Part shown: piece by piece, positions 25,300 through 33,499 of the stretch
How positions within the stretch are numbered: the first letter of the stretch is position 1
Layout of the letters: each line of letters begins with the position of its first letter
From: Allopusillimonas sp048270225
Lineage (GTDB): Bacteria > Pseudomonadota > Gammaproteobacteria > Burkholderiales > Burkholderiaceae_B
Assembly (NCBI GenBank): GCA_048270225.1
Contig: JBLWTG010000003.1
Location: 310,001-374,000, forward strand
Length of the DNA: 64,000 bases
Direction of reading: 5' to 3'
Made by a program: the position numbers and the translations under genes
The notes under the pieces: generated by a model
Databases searched by the model: none
What the model was told of the DNA's origin: nothing
Seen by the model: only the letters and a program-made list of their open reading frames with translations

Positions 25300-26406
25300 T
25301 TATGTTGGGGTGGAGCGGCTGTCGTCGAAGCGCGGGTCTTCGGATACGTAGTTGCCGTCAGCCTTGTCCTGGGCGATATTGGCTTGCTGACGTTCTGCAT
25401 CCAGCCATTCCTGCAGGCGCAGCACAAGCTCCTGGGTGCCCTCGCCGGTCAGCGCCGATATGCTGTAGACAGGCCCTTTCCAGTCGAGTTCGGCAACCAG
25501 TTGTTGTTTGACACTTTCAGGGTCATCGACCATGTCGAGCTTGTTGAGCACCAGCCAGCGCGGCTTTTCGTAGAGGCTGGTGTCATACAGGCGCAGTTCT
25601 TCGACGATGGCGCGTGCATTGGCTGCAGCCTGGCTCACGATATCGGCGTCTGGATCGGGCGAGGAAACGTCAACCAGATGCAGCAGTACCCTGGTGCGCG
25701 ACAGATGGCGCAGAAACAGATGGCCCAGACCTGCACCCTCGGAAGCGCCTTCGATCAGGCCAGGAATATCGGCAATGACAAAGCTGTGCGAGGCTGAGGT
25801 GCGGACCACCCCCAGGTTGGGATGCAGGGTGGTGAAGGGGTAGTCGGCGACTTTGGGGCGCGCGTTCGAAACCTTGCTGATGAGCGTGGATTTGCCGGCA
25901 TTGGGCAGGCCCAGCAAGCCGACATCGGCCAATACTTTGAGCTCGAACCTCAGCTTGCGCTGCTCGCCTTCTTTGCCGTAGGTGAACTGGCGGGGCGCGC
26001 GATTGACGCTGGACTTGAAGTGCAGGTTGCCCAGCCCGCCCTCGCCGCCGGCCGCGAGCGTGGCTTTCTGGTTGTGACGGTCCAGGTCGAACAGCTGCTC
26101 GCCGGTTTCAGCGTCGAAAATAGTAGTGCCGACGGGAACGCGCAGCGTGATGTCTGGTGCGCCGGCGCCGTACTGGTCCGAACCGCGGCCGTTTTCACCG
26201 TTTTTGCCACGATGCAGCCGGGCGAAGCGGTAGTCGACCAGCGTGTTGATATTGCGGTCGGCGACAGCATAGATGCTGCCGCCCCGGCCGCCGTCACCGC
26301 CGTCGGGACCGCCTTTGGGAATGAATTTCTCGCGGCGAAAGCTCGACGCGCCATTGCCGCCTTTGCCTGCAATGACTTCTATGGTTGCTTCGTCTACGAA
26401 TTTCAT
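25300..26406 (-). CDS. obgE: GTPase Obg/CgtA
   Basis: A 368-residue essential GTPase acting in 50S ribosome maturation and stress response. The glycine-rich Obg fold spans residues 1-158 (GKGGNGASSFRREK, KGGPDGGDGGRGG). The G domain follows: G1 GLPNAGKST (about 166-174), G3 DIPGLIEGASEGAG and G4 NKLDMVD. The acidic C-terminal tail (DGNYVSEDPRFDD) is short. It lies in the conserved ribosomal cluster and is separated from rpmA by an intrinsic terminator, so it may depend on read-through or its own promoter. Confidence 0.97.
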   Translation of the reverse strand: MKFVDEATIEVIAGKGGNGASSFRREKFIPKGGPDGGDGGRGGSIYAVADRNINTLVDYRFARLHRGKNGENGRGSDQYGAGAPDITLRVPVGTTIFDAETGEQLFDLDRHNQKATLAAGGEGGLGNLHFKSSVNRAPRQFTYGKEGEQRKLRFELKVLADVGLLGLPNAGKSTLISKVSNARPKVADYPFTTLHPNLGVVRTSASHSFVIADIPGLIEGASEGAGLGHLFLRHLSRTRVLLHLVDVSSPDPDADIVSQAAANARAIVEELRLYDTSLYEKPRWLVLNKLDMVDDPESVKQQLVAELDWKGPVYSISALTGEGTQELVLRLQEWLDAERQQANIAQDKADGNYVSEDPRFDDSRSTPT

Positions 26407-26457
26407 GGGTGTCTTGTAAAAAAGCCCGCAGGCTGTCTTGTTTGGCTATTCTAAAGC

Positions 26458-26487
26458 AAAAAGCCCTGCCGTCGCCGGCAGGGCTTT
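26458..26487 (-). terminator. Intrinsic terminator after rpmA
   Basis: On the minus strand, AAAGCCCTGCCG (26476-26487) pairs perfectly with CGGCAGGGCTTT (26460-26471) around a 4-base loop and runs into TTTTT. It lies 24 bases after the rpmA stop and before obgE. It should reduce transcription of obgE-proB relative to the two ribosomal protein genes. Confidence 0.9.
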
Positions 26488-26510
26488 CGCTGGTGACGCG
26501 CGCCGGAAGG

Positions 26511-26771
26511 TTACTCGGCGCTGATCACGGATACGGTGCGCTTGTTGAGCGCGCCCTTGATGGCGAACTTGACCGTGCCATCAACCAGCGAGAACAGGGT
26601 GTGATCCTTGCCCATGCCGACATTGACGCCGGGGTGGAACTGTGTGCCACGCTGACGAACAATGATGGAACCTGCCGAGATCAGTTGACCGCCGTAGGTT
26701 TTTACGCCCAGTCGTTTCGATTCTGAGTCGCGGCCGTTACGCGTTGAGCCGCCGCCTTTTTTCTGTGCCAT
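26511..26771 (-). CDS. rpmA: 50S ribosomal protein L27
   Basis: An 86-residue L27, whose N-terminal tail reaches the peptidyl transferase centre. Diagnostic sequence: MAQKKGGGSTRNGRDSESK, then LGVKTYGGQLISAGSIIVRQ and HPGVNVGMGKDHTLF (conserved core). There is no cleavable N-terminal extension of the Firmicutes type. It is 35 bases after rplU in the same transcript. Confidence 0.98.
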   Translation of the reverse strand: MAQKKGGGSTRNGRDSESKRLGVKTYGGQLISAGSIIVRQRGTQFHPGVNVGMGKDHTLFSLVDGTVKFAIKGALNKRTVSVISAE

Positions 26772-26806
26772 GTTTAGCTCCTGCTATGCAAAACCGTAGA
26801 CTGCAA

Positions 26807-27118
26807 TCACGCCGTGATGGCGTCGATGCGAACTTCGGTGTAGTTTTGACGATGGCCCTGGCGCTTTTGATAATGCTTGCGACGGCGCATCTTGAAAATC
26901 TTGACCTTGTCGTGGCGGCCTTGCGCAAGAACGGTTGCCTTGACCACGGCGCCGGATACCAAAGGCGATCCGATCTGGATCTGATCGCCTTCGCCAACCG
27001 ACAATACCTGGTCTAGCGAGATTTCTTGCCCAATGTCTGCCGGTATCTGTTCTATCTTTAGTTTTTGACCTGCGGCAACGCGATACTGCTTGCCACCGGT
27101 TTTTATGACCGCGTACAT
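26807..27118 (-). CDS. rplU: 50S ribosomal protein L21
   Basis: A 103-residue L21 that binds 23S rRNA. It starts MYAVIKTGGKQYRVAAGQ and ends with KRQGHRQNYTEVRIDAITA (conserved C-terminus RQ-Y). The frame is open from 27166, but the ATG at 27118 gives exactly the family length, with GGAATCCCCCAC before it. A consensus-like promoter (27168-27197) and a leader hairpin (27142-27162) precede it. First gene of rplU-rpmA-obgE-proB. Confidence 0.97.
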   Translation of the reverse strand: MYAVIKTGGKQYRVAAGQKLKIEQIPADIGQEISLDQVLSVGEGDQIQIGSPLVSGAVVKATVLAQGRHDKVKIFKMRRRKHYQKRQGHRQNYTEVRIDAITA

Positions 27119-27141
27119 GTGGGGGATTCCTAAAATGAAAA

Positions 27142-27162
27142 GCCTTGGCCAAAATGCCAAGC
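27142..27162 (-). promoter_or_regulatory. Leader hairpin at the 5' end of the rplU transcript
   Basis: On the minus strand GCTTGGC and GCCAAGGC form a 6-7 bp stem with a 6-base ATTTTG loop. The hairpin begins almost at the start point expected from the promoter at 27168-27197. Ribosomal protein operons are often autoregulated through leader structures, and L21 leaders are known in other bacteria. Function here is inferred. Confidence 0.45.
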
Positions 27163-28062
27163 TCATGATTCTAACGGGAAATTGCCAGATGCGTCAAGCA
27201 TCCAGGCGCGAAAGACCTGCAGGGCGGGCAATTGGCTCTTGTGGTCGGGGTAGCACAGGTAGTAGGCATTGCGGGCGGTGGTGGGCAGATCCAGGGGGAT
27301 GATCAGCTTGCCGTCGCGCAATTCTTCCTCGATCAGGCAGCGCGGGATCAGGGCGGTGCCGAATCCGGCGATGGCGGCCTGGGTCAGCAGGGTGAACTGA
27401 TCAAAGCGGGCGCCTTCCCGGCTGCGGTGAGTATCGTGGCCATTGTCGCTGAACCAGTCCGGCCATGCCTGCTGCGCGGTGGTGTGGTGCAGCAGCGGCC
27501 TGGCCAGCAGGTCTGCGGGCGTGCTGGGCGGTGTGTCGAACAGTTGCGGCTTGCAGGCGGGCACGACATCCTTGCCGGCGATGTAGTCCGTCTGGCTGCC
27601 GGGCCAGACGCCGCTGCCGTAGCGCACGGAGGCATCCACTTCCGGCGATGAAAAGTCGTACCCCATGCGATGCGGCAAAAACCCGATGTGCAGATCTGGA
27701 TAACGACGGCGCAGGTCGGGCAGGCGGGGAATCAGCCATTTGGCGCCGAAAGAGGGCATGCAGGTGAGGTTGAGCGTGCCCCCCATGCCCTGATGGGCGA
27801 TCAGGGCGAGCGAGGCGGTTTCAATGCGGCTCAGGCTTGCCTGGATGTCGCGCAGATAGCTGTGCCCGGCATGGGTGAGCACCAGGCCCCCGCGGGTGCG
27901 CAAAAATAGCATTACACCAAGGAATGACTCGAGATGCTTGACCTGCTTGCTGACCGCGCCTTGTGTAATGCACATTTCTTGTGCCGCACGGGTAAAACTT
28001 CCTTGTCTGGCGGTAACTTCGAAGGCGTGCAGTTCGGTGATGGAGGGGAAGAAGCGGCGCAT
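27163..28062 (-). CDS. LysR-family regulator (GcvA-like)
   Basis: A 299-residue LysR-type regulator. The winged helix is at residues 1-65 (LHAFEVTARQGSFTRAAQEM, ITQGAVSKQVKHLES, FLRTRGGLVLT). The rest is the periplasmic-binding-like effector domain with GcvA-type features (LIPRLPDLRRRYPDLHI). It is divergent from a Bug receptor/amidohydrolase/carbamoylase set across 181 bases and is the obvious candidate regulator of it. The end of this gene carries the rplU promoter on the same strand. Confidence 0.9.
   Translation of the reverse strand: MRRFFPSITELHAFEVTARQGSFTRAAQEMCITQGAVSKQVKHLESFLGVMLFLRTRGGLVLTHAGHSYLRDIQASLSRIETASLALIAHQGMGGTLNLTCMPSFGAKWLIPRLPDLRRRYPDLHIGFLPHRMGYDFSSPEVDASVRYGSGVWPGSQTDYIAGKDVVPACKPQLFDTPPSTPADLLARPLLHHTTAQQAWPDWFSDNGHDTHRSREGARFDQFTLLTQAAIAGFGTALIPRCLIEEELRDGKLIIPLDLPTTARNAYYLCYPDHKSQLPALQVFRAWMLDASGNFPLES
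27168..27197 (-). promoter_or_regulatory. sigma70-like promoter of rplU-rpmA
   Basis: On the minus strand, -35 TTGACG (27192-27197, 5 of 6) and -10 TAGAAT (27168-27173, 5 of 6) are 18 bases apart. The predicted start is near 27161, just past the lysR stop and 43 bases before the rplU ATG. The promoter is embedded in the last codons of the upstream lysR gene. Confidence 0.8.
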
Positions 28063-28243
28063 GGGTGTCAGGCATGGCGCGCTGGACAGAATGGATTTTG
28101 TCAGCGTGCCATTACAAAATGGAATAGGTTAGTGAAATTCTTTCGTTTGCGCAAACCGTTGGTGGGCAGCAAGAATGTCATTTCAGCGCGGCGGCACGCC
28201 ATGCCTGCCGCAGTCACGACAACGATCAAAAACCAGAGACACT

Positions 28244-29230
28244 ATGCAACGACGCAAACTCATTCTTGGCTTCTGTGTGGCAGGCGCCGCCGCTTTCTCT
28301 TCGACTTTTGCTGGCATGGCGGGTGCGGCTGCTTATCCGGACAAGCCCATCCGTCTTATTGTGCCGTTCGCGCCGGGCGGCACCACCGATATCATCGGCA
28401 GGCTGGTGGCCGAGCGGCTGGGCTCCGAGCTTGGCCAACCCATTGTGGTCGAGAACCGCGCCGGCGCGGGCGGCTCCATCGGCACAGAGGCGCTTGCCCG
28501 GGCCCAGCCTGACGGTTACACCTTGGGTATCGCCACGGTCAGCACGCACGGGATCAACCCGGTGGTATACAAGAAGCTGTCGTTCAATGCCGAAAAGGAC
28601 TTCCAGCCGATCACCAATCTGGCGTCGGTGCCCAATATCATGACCGTCAACGCCAAGGTGCCTGCCAAGACGATGGCGCAGTTCATTGCGCTGGCCAAGC
28701 AGGAGCCGGGCAAATACACCTATGCGTCGGCCGGCAACGGTTCGGTGTCCAACATGATGGGCGAGCTGTTCAAGATGGCGTCGGGCACCGACCTGCTGCA
28801 TGTGCCGTATCGCGGCGTCGGCCCGGCGCTGACCGATACCCTGGCAGGCCAGGTGAATGTGCTGTTCGACAATTTGCCTTCGTCCCTGCCGCACGTCAAG
28901 GACGGCGCGCTGGTGGCCCTGGCGGTAGCCGCGCCGGAACGCAGTGCGGCGCTGCCCGATGTGCCGACATTCGCCGAAGTGGGCCTGAAGGAGGTCAATG
29001 ACGCGTCGTGGTTCGGCCTGGTGGCGCCGGCCGGCATTCCCGCCGATGTGCTGCAGAAGCTGCATGATGCGACAGTCAAGGTGCTGGCCCAGGATGAACT
29101 CAAGGCGCGGCTGGCCAAGCTGGGCGCGACGCCTGTCGGCGATAGCCCCGAATCATTTGCCAAAACAATTTCCACCACGATTGCGCGCAACGCAGACATC
29201 GTGAAAAAAGCCAATATAGAGCTGAAGTAA
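28244..29230 (+). CDS. Bug/TctC-type periplasmic solute receptor
   Basis: A 328-residue receptor with a signal peptide (RRKLILGFCVAGAAAFSS, cleavage near GAAA) and the family motifs YPDKPIRLIVPFAPGGTTD, VVENRAGAGGSIGTEALAR and YASAGNGSVSN. It starts at the ATG at 28244, which yields the signal peptide; the frame upstream to 28175 is not signal-like. It is first in a unit with an N-formylglutamate amidohydrolase-like gene and a carbamoylase-like gene, so it may bring in an N-acyl or ureido amino acid. No TctAB partner is present. Confidence 0.9.
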   Translation: MQRRKLILGFCVAGAAAFSSTFAGMAGAAAYPDKPIRLIVPFAPGGTTDIIGRLVAERLGSELGQPIVVENRAGAGGSIGTEALARAQPDGYTLGIATVSTHGINPVVYKKLSFNAEKDFQPITNLASVPNIMTVNAKVPAKTMAQFIALAKQEPGKYTYASAGNGSVSNMMGELFKMASGTDLLHVPYRGVGPALTDTLAGQVNVLFDNLPSSLPHVKDGALVALAVAAPERSAALPDVPTFAEVGLKEVNDASWFGLVAPAGIPADVLQKLHDATVKVLAQDELKARLAKLGATPVGDSPESFAKTISTTIARNADIVKKANIELK

Positions 29231-29249
29231 GCTTCCGCCTATCCTCTCG

Positions 29250-29269
29250 CCGGCCTGGGTTCAGGCCGG
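29250..29269 (+). other. GC hairpin between the Bug receptor and amidohydrolase genes
   Basis: CCGGCCTG (29250-29257) pairs with CAGGCCGG (29262-29269) across a 4-base loop; only TCTT follows. It lies between genes of the same strand and could attenuate downstream expression or protect the receptor mRNA. Confidence 0.4.
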
Positions 29270-29291
29270 TCTTGCACTCTGCGCAGGCATC

Positions 29292-30167
29292 ATGCATTTT
29301 TCTACACAACTATTGTCCTACCGATATATTTCCCCCGAACATTATCCGGATGCGGAGGCTGCGGCGCCGCTGGTGCTGGACTCGCCGCATAGCGGCACGG
29401 AGTATCCGCCGGACTTTGCGTCGACCCTGGAGCCAGGTGTCTTGCGCACTGCGGAAGACACCTGGGTTGCGGACCTGTGGGGCGGTGCGCCCTCGCAGGG
29501 CGTGCCGCTGCTGGCAGCGCGGTTTCCACGCAGCTACATCGATGCGAACCGTGGTCCTGAGGAAATCGACCCCGTCCTGCTCGATGAGCCCTGGCCCGAA
29601 CCGCTGCCCGAGTCGCCCAAGGTCAAGCTGGGCAAGGGGCTGATCTGGCGCATGATGGATGATGGCACGCCGCTGTACGACCGCAAGCTGTCGCTTGACG
29701 AGGTTCGGCATCGCATAGAGGCCTGCTGGAAGCCTTATCACGACGTGCTCAAGTCGACGATAGATGCGGCGCACACCCGTTTCGGCAAGGTCTGGCACAT
29801 CAATTGCCATTCCATGCCCAGTGTTGCTGCGGCCTTCGCCACGGACAAGCCTGGTCTGATCCATCCTGATTTCGTGCTGGGTGATCGCGATGGCACGACG
29901 GCGGCGCCTGAATTCCGCGAGTTCGTGGCTCAATGGCTGCGTGGCCGCGGCTACGATGTGTCGGTGAACGATCCCTATAAGGGTGTGGAGATCGTCCGCC
30001 GCTATGGTGAACCGGCCCAGGGCAGACACAGCCTGCAGGTGGAAATCAACCGCAAGCTGTATATGGATGAAACCACGCTGCGCCCGACTGAGGGCTACGA
30101 GAAGCTGCGCGGTGATCTGCACGACCTGTGCGCCGCGCTGGTGAAGTGGACCCGCGCACAGCTGTGA
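29292..30167 (+). CDS. N-formylglutamate amidohydrolase family protein
   Basis: A 291-residue member of the FGase (HutG-like, zinc-dependent) family, which releases formate from N-formyl-L-glutamate in histidine breakdown. Visible motifs are LVLDSPHSGTEYPPDF, DRGP-like DANRGPEEIDP, WHINCHSMPS and the Asp-rich VLGDRDGTT. No hut genes are nearby. It is followed by a carbamoylase-like amidase and preceded by a Bug receptor, which suggests use of an N-formyl or related amino acid derivative. Family is clear; substrate uncertain. Confidence 0.85.
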   Translation: MHFSTQLLSYRYISPEHYPDAEAAAPLVLDSPHSGTEYPPDFASTLEPGVLRTAEDTWVADLWGGAPSQGVPLLAARFPRSYIDANRGPEEIDPVLLDEPWPEPLPESPKVKLGKGLIWRMMDDGTPLYDRKLSLDEVRHRIEACWKPYHDVLKSTIDAAHTRFGKVWHINCHSMPSVAAAFATDKPGLIHPDFVLGDRDGTTAAPEFREFVAQWLRGRGYDVSVNDPYKGVEIVRRYGEPAQGRHSLQVEINRKLYMDETTLRPTEGYEKLRGDLHDLCAALVKWTRAQL

Positions 30168-30180
30168 TGTGATGCCATGC

Positions 30181-30208
30181 GGACAAGGCCGGCACGGCCG
30201 GCCTGTCC
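30181..30208 (+). other. Strong GC hairpin between amidohydrolase and amidase genes
   Basis: GGAC plus AGGCCGGC pairs with GCCGGCCT plus GTCC, with one bulged A and a 3-base loop (12 pairs). No T-run follows. It is probably an RNA-stabilising or attenuating element within the operon. Confidence 0.45.
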
Positions 30209-30237
30209 TGCCTTGAATGACAAGCAAAGAGGTCAAT

Positions 30238-31542
30238 ATGCCCGCGATATCACCTTCCAGTATCGGACCGGATAGCGCCAGCGTGCTGACGCAGCTGGAT
30301 GGCGAACGGTTGTGGGGGCGGGTGCAGGCGCTGTCCGGCTTTACCGATCCGCAACGCCCCTGGACGCGGCGCGCTTTCAGTGATCTGCACGCCCGCTCGC
30401 GCGACTGGCTAGGCGAGCAGATGCGGGCGGCGGGCCTGAGCACGAGCCTGGACGCCGCAGGCAACCTGGTGGGCCGGCGCGAGGGCAGGAACAGGCATGC
30501 GCCAGCGCTGGTGACCGGGTCTCATTGCGATACGGTCATGGATGGCGGGCGGTTCGATGGCATCATCGGCGTGCTGGCCGGGATCGAGATCGCGCACGCC
30601 CTGCAGGCATGCGGCGCACAGCTCGATCATCCGCTGGAAGTGATTGATTTTCTCTCTGAAGAGCCCAGCGATTACGGCATTTCCTGCGTGGGCAGCCGTG
30701 GCCTGGTCGGCTTGCTGGATACGGATATGCTGGCATCGCCCAATGCCCAGGGGGAAACGCTGGCACAGGGCATGCTGCGCATCGGCGCAGATCCAGGCCG
30801 CCTGGGTGCGGCGCTGCGCGCGCCTGGCGCTACGGCGGCGTTTGTAGAGCTGCATATCGAGCAGGGGCCGGTACTGGAGTGCCGCAATGTGCCGGTTGGC
30901 GTGGTGAGTCATATCGTGGGAATCCGCCGGGTGGCGCTGACGGTGGAAGGTCGTCCCGACCATGCCGGCACCACGCCCATGGATTTGCGCTGCGATGCGC
31001 TGGTGGGAGCTGCACGGCTCATCGAGGCGGCACATGCCCGTGCGCAGGCGCTGGGAGAGGGGGCGGATTATGTCGTGGCGACCGTGGGCCGCCTGGACAT
31101 GACGCCCAACGTGCCTAATGCCGTGCCGGGCCGGGTGGACATGGTGCTCGAAGTGCGCAGCGACAATACTGATGTGCTCGCAAGCTTTCCGGAAGATGTG
31201 CTGGCTGCCGCGGCAGGCGGGCTCGATGCCTTGCGCGTATCGGCCGGCATGCGCGAACTGAGTCGGTCTTCGTCGACCGCCTGCGATCCGATGGTCATGC
31301 AGGCGATAGAGAAGGCCGCTGGCGGCCTGGGTTATGAAAGCCTGGTGCTGCCCAGCGGCGCCGGCCACGATGCGGCCTATATGGCGCGCAGCGGACCCAT
31401 GGGGATGATATTCATCCCTTGCCTGAACGGGCGCAGCCATTGTCCCGAAGAGTGGACAGAGCCGCGACAGCTGCTTGACGGGACGCGGGTGCTGGCGGCA
31501 AGCCTGCTGGATCTGGACAGAGCCTTGTCTCAGGAGCGGTAG
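30238..31542 (+). CDS. Zn-dependent hydantoinase/carbamoylase-family amidase
   Basis: A 434-residue M20-family amidase of the allantoate amidohydrolase / N-carbamoyl-L-amino acid hydrolase / beta-ureidopropionase group. Metal-site motifs are present: GSHCDTVMDGG, SEEPSDYGISCVGSRG, HIEQGPVLE and the C-terminal SGAGHDAAYMA. The ATG at 30238 is preferred over 30217 because AGAGG lies 5 bases upstream. With the preceding amidohydrolase it may take apart an N-formyl/N-carbamoyl compound to the free amino acid. Its end overlaps the convergent argJ by 13 bases. Confidence 0.88.
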   Translation: MPAISPSSIGPDSASVLTQLDGERLWGRVQALSGFTDPQRPWTRRAFSDLHARSRDWLGEQMRAAGLSTSLDAAGNLVGRREGRNRHAPALVTGSHCDTVMDGGRFDGIIGVLAGIEIAHALQACGAQLDHPLEVIDFLSEEPSDYGISCVGSRGLVGLLDTDMLASPNAQGETLAQGMLRIGADPGRLGAALRAPGATAAFVELHIEQGPVLECRNVPVGVVSHIVGIRRVALTVEGRPDHAGTTPMDLRCDALVGAARLIEAAHARAQALGEGADYVVATVGRLDMTPNVPNAVPGRVDMVLEVRSDNTDVLASFPEDVLAAAAGGLDALRVSAGMRELSRSSSTACDPMVMQAIEKAAGGLGYESLVLPSGAGHDAAYMARSGPMGMIFIPCLNGRSHCPEEWTEPRQLLDGTRVLAASLLDLDRALSQER

Positions 31543-32756
31543 TCGGCGTTGATGCTGACATACTCGTGCGAGAAGTCGCAGGTGTAGACCGTGTCGGCGG
31601 CTTCGCCCCGGCCCAGTGCAATGCGCACTTCGATTTCGGCTTCTTTCATGACACGCTGGCCGTCTTCTTCGCGGTAGTCGGCATGACGTTCTCCGCGGCT
31701 GGCCACCAGCACATCGCCCAACCATAGCCGTGTATTGGATACATCCAGGTCGTCGATGCCGGCATAGCCGACGGCGCACAGAATGCGGCCCAGATTGGGA
31801 TCGGAGGCAAAGAAGGCGGTTTTGACCAGAGGCGACTGGGCCACGGAGTAGGCCACCTTGAGTGCTTCGTCGACATCCCTGGCCTGCTCGACGCGCACGG
31901 TGATGAACTTGGTGGCGCCTTCGGCGTCGCGCACGATTTTCTGGGCCAGCTCGCGGGCGGTCTCGGACAGCGCCTGGAACAGCTGCGTGTAGCGCGGATC
32001 GGCGACGGACTCGATGCGCGCGCCGCTGCGGCCGGTGGCGATAATGATAAAAGAATCATTGGTCGACGTATCGCCATCGACGGTGATGCGGTTGAAGGAC
32101 TGGTCGGCTATCGCGCGCGTCATGTCCTTGAGCAGTGCGGGCGCGATGCCCGCGTCGGTCGCCAGAAAGCCCAGCATGGTCGCCATATTGGGGCGGATCA
32201 TGCCGGCACCCTTGCTGATGCCGGTCATTGTGATGGCATCATCGCCCAGTTCAATGCGGCGGGACACGATTTTGGGCTGTGTATCCGTGGTCATGATGCT
32301 GTGCGCGGCCGCCAGCCAATGATTGTCGGCAAGGTCGGCCACGGCGGCGGGCAGCGCCGCCACCAGGCGGTCCACAGGCAGAGGTTCGAGGATCACGCCC
32401 GTGGAGAAAGGCAGAACTTGCTGGGGCTTGAGGCCCAGTTCGGCGGCCAGCGCCTCGCAGGTCTGCCTGGCGGCCTGCAGGCCGCTTTCGCCGGTGCCGG
32501 CATTGGCATTGCCGGTATTGATGACCAGCGCCTGGATGTCCAGGCCGCCGGCAAGATGCGCCTCGCATAGCTGCACTGGCGCGGCGCGAAAACGGTTGCG
32601 GGTAAAGACGCCTGCGACGCTGCTTCCGGCCGGCAGCCGGAACACGGTGAGGTCGCGTCGGCCCGCTTTGCGTATGCCTGCTTCGGCAATGCCGATTTGC
32701 AGTCCGGCGATCGGAAGAATGTCGGATTCGGGCGGGATATAGAGATTGACGGCCAT
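31530..32756 (-). CDS. argJ: Bifunctional ornithine acetyltransferase / N-acetylglutamate synthase
   Basis: A 408-residue ArgJ that transfers the acetyl group from N-acetylornithine to glutamate in the cyclic arginine pathway. It self-cleaves before a Thr nucleophile in the conserved MATML sequence (about residue 199), visible after GAGMIRPN. Other motifs are NTGNANAGTGE, DGDTSTNDS and the C-terminal DFSHEYVSINADYRS. Length is typical. Monocistronic or leading MarR is unclear: the MarR gene ends 56 bases upstream on the same strand. Confidence 0.96.
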   Translation of the reverse strand: MAVNLYIPPESDILPIAGLQIGIAEAGIRKAGRRDLTVFRLPAGSSVAGVFTRNRFRAAPVQLCEAHLAGGLDIQALVINTGNANAGTGESGLQAARQTCEALAAELGLKPQQVLPFSTGVILEPLPVDRLVAALPAAVADLADNHWLAAAHSIMTTDTQPKIVSRRIELGDDAITMTGISKGAGMIRPNMATMLGFLATDAGIAPALLKDMTRAIADQSFNRITVDGDTSTNDSFIIIATGRSGARIESVADPRYTQLFQALSETARELAQKIVRDAEGATKFITVRVEQARDVDEALKVAYSVAQSPLVKTAFFASDPNLGRILCAVGYAGIDDLDVSNTRLWLGDVLVASRGERHADYREEDGQRVMKEAEIEVRIALGRGEAADTVYTCDFSHEYVSINADYRS

Positions 32757-32811
32757 GGCGCGACTCAGCGTTAAGTGACTAAAGGATTGATTCTAGCGCA
32801 GTGGCGCCAGG

Positions 32812-33312
32812 CTATTGCCTGCGGCGCAGCAGCTTGAGTTCACCCAATGCCTCGAACAGCGCGGCGCGGCTGGCATCAGACATGCCGGTGAACATGGACT
32901 GTATCCACGCTTCGTGCGATTGCGCCATTTTGCTGAAGGCGCGCCTGCCCTTGGCGGTAAGCTTGATCAGGGAGCTGCGACGGTCGGTGGCATGACGGGT
33001 GCGCTGCACCATGCCTTCTTTCTCGAGCTGGTCGGTGATCCCCGTGATATTGCCATTGGTGACCATCATATGGCGCGAAAGCTCGCTCATTTTCATGCCG
33101 CCGGGCGCGCGCTGCAGTTGCGCCATGAGGTCAAAGCGCGGCAGGGTGGTGTCGTACTCGGTGCGCAGGCGGCTGCGGATTTCGCTTTCGATCAGGTTGC
33201 AGCAGGTCAGCATGCGCAGCCAGAGGCGCAGGTCCTGATGGTCCTCGGGCACAGTCCGGCTTTCGAGGTCGGGCACATCGGACATTGCGAAAGTAGAAAG
33301 GGTGTCGCTCAT
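32812..33312 (-). CDS. MarR-family regulator, likely of the aryl-CoA operon
   Basis: A 166-residue MarR-type regulator. The winged helix spans about residues 55-115 (FDLMAQLQRAPGGMKMSELS, MVTNGNITGITDQLEKEGMV, RRSSLIKLTAKGRRAF). The ATG at 33312 is preferred over the in-frame start at 33342. An 18-bp site at 33344-33361 in its promoter matches 13 of 18 positions of a palindrome covering the -10 box of the aryl-CoA operon 1.4 kb away, so it probably represses both. MarR proteins of such clusters commonly bind aryl-CoA ligands. Confidence 0.88.
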   Translation of the reverse strand: MSDTLSTFAMSDVPDLESRTVPEDHQDLRLWLRMLTCCNLIESEIRSRLRTEYDTTLPRFDLMAQLQRAPGGMKMSELSRHMMVTNGNITGITDQLEKEGMVQRTRHATDRRSSLIKLTAKGRRAFSKMAQSHEAWIQSMFTGMSDASRAALFEALGELKLLRRRQ

Positions 33313-33343
33313 GACGGGATTCTGATCAGGGTGAAGGCGCATG

Positions 33344-33361
33344 TATTTTAATCTTCAATTA
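33344..33361 (-). promoter_or_regulatory. Candidate MarR operator in the marR promoter
   Basis: On the minus strand this 18-base site reads TAATTGAAGATTAAAATA. Aligned with the palindrome at 34743-34760 it is identical at 13 of 18 positions. It contains a TAAAAT -10-like hexamer for the MarR gene, 33 bases upstream of its start codon, and also lies upstream of the divergent DUF2817 gene. Confidence 0.55.
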
Positions 33362-33499
33362 CTCAGGGAGGAACTGTCGCATTCGCACAGGCATGCCATT
33401 GCCGGTACGACCAGGGTCAATCATGCAAGGAAATGCGTGGCTTGTCCTTGATGCGTGCATAATTCATCCATCAACCATCGTGAAAAAGGAGATTGCTCC

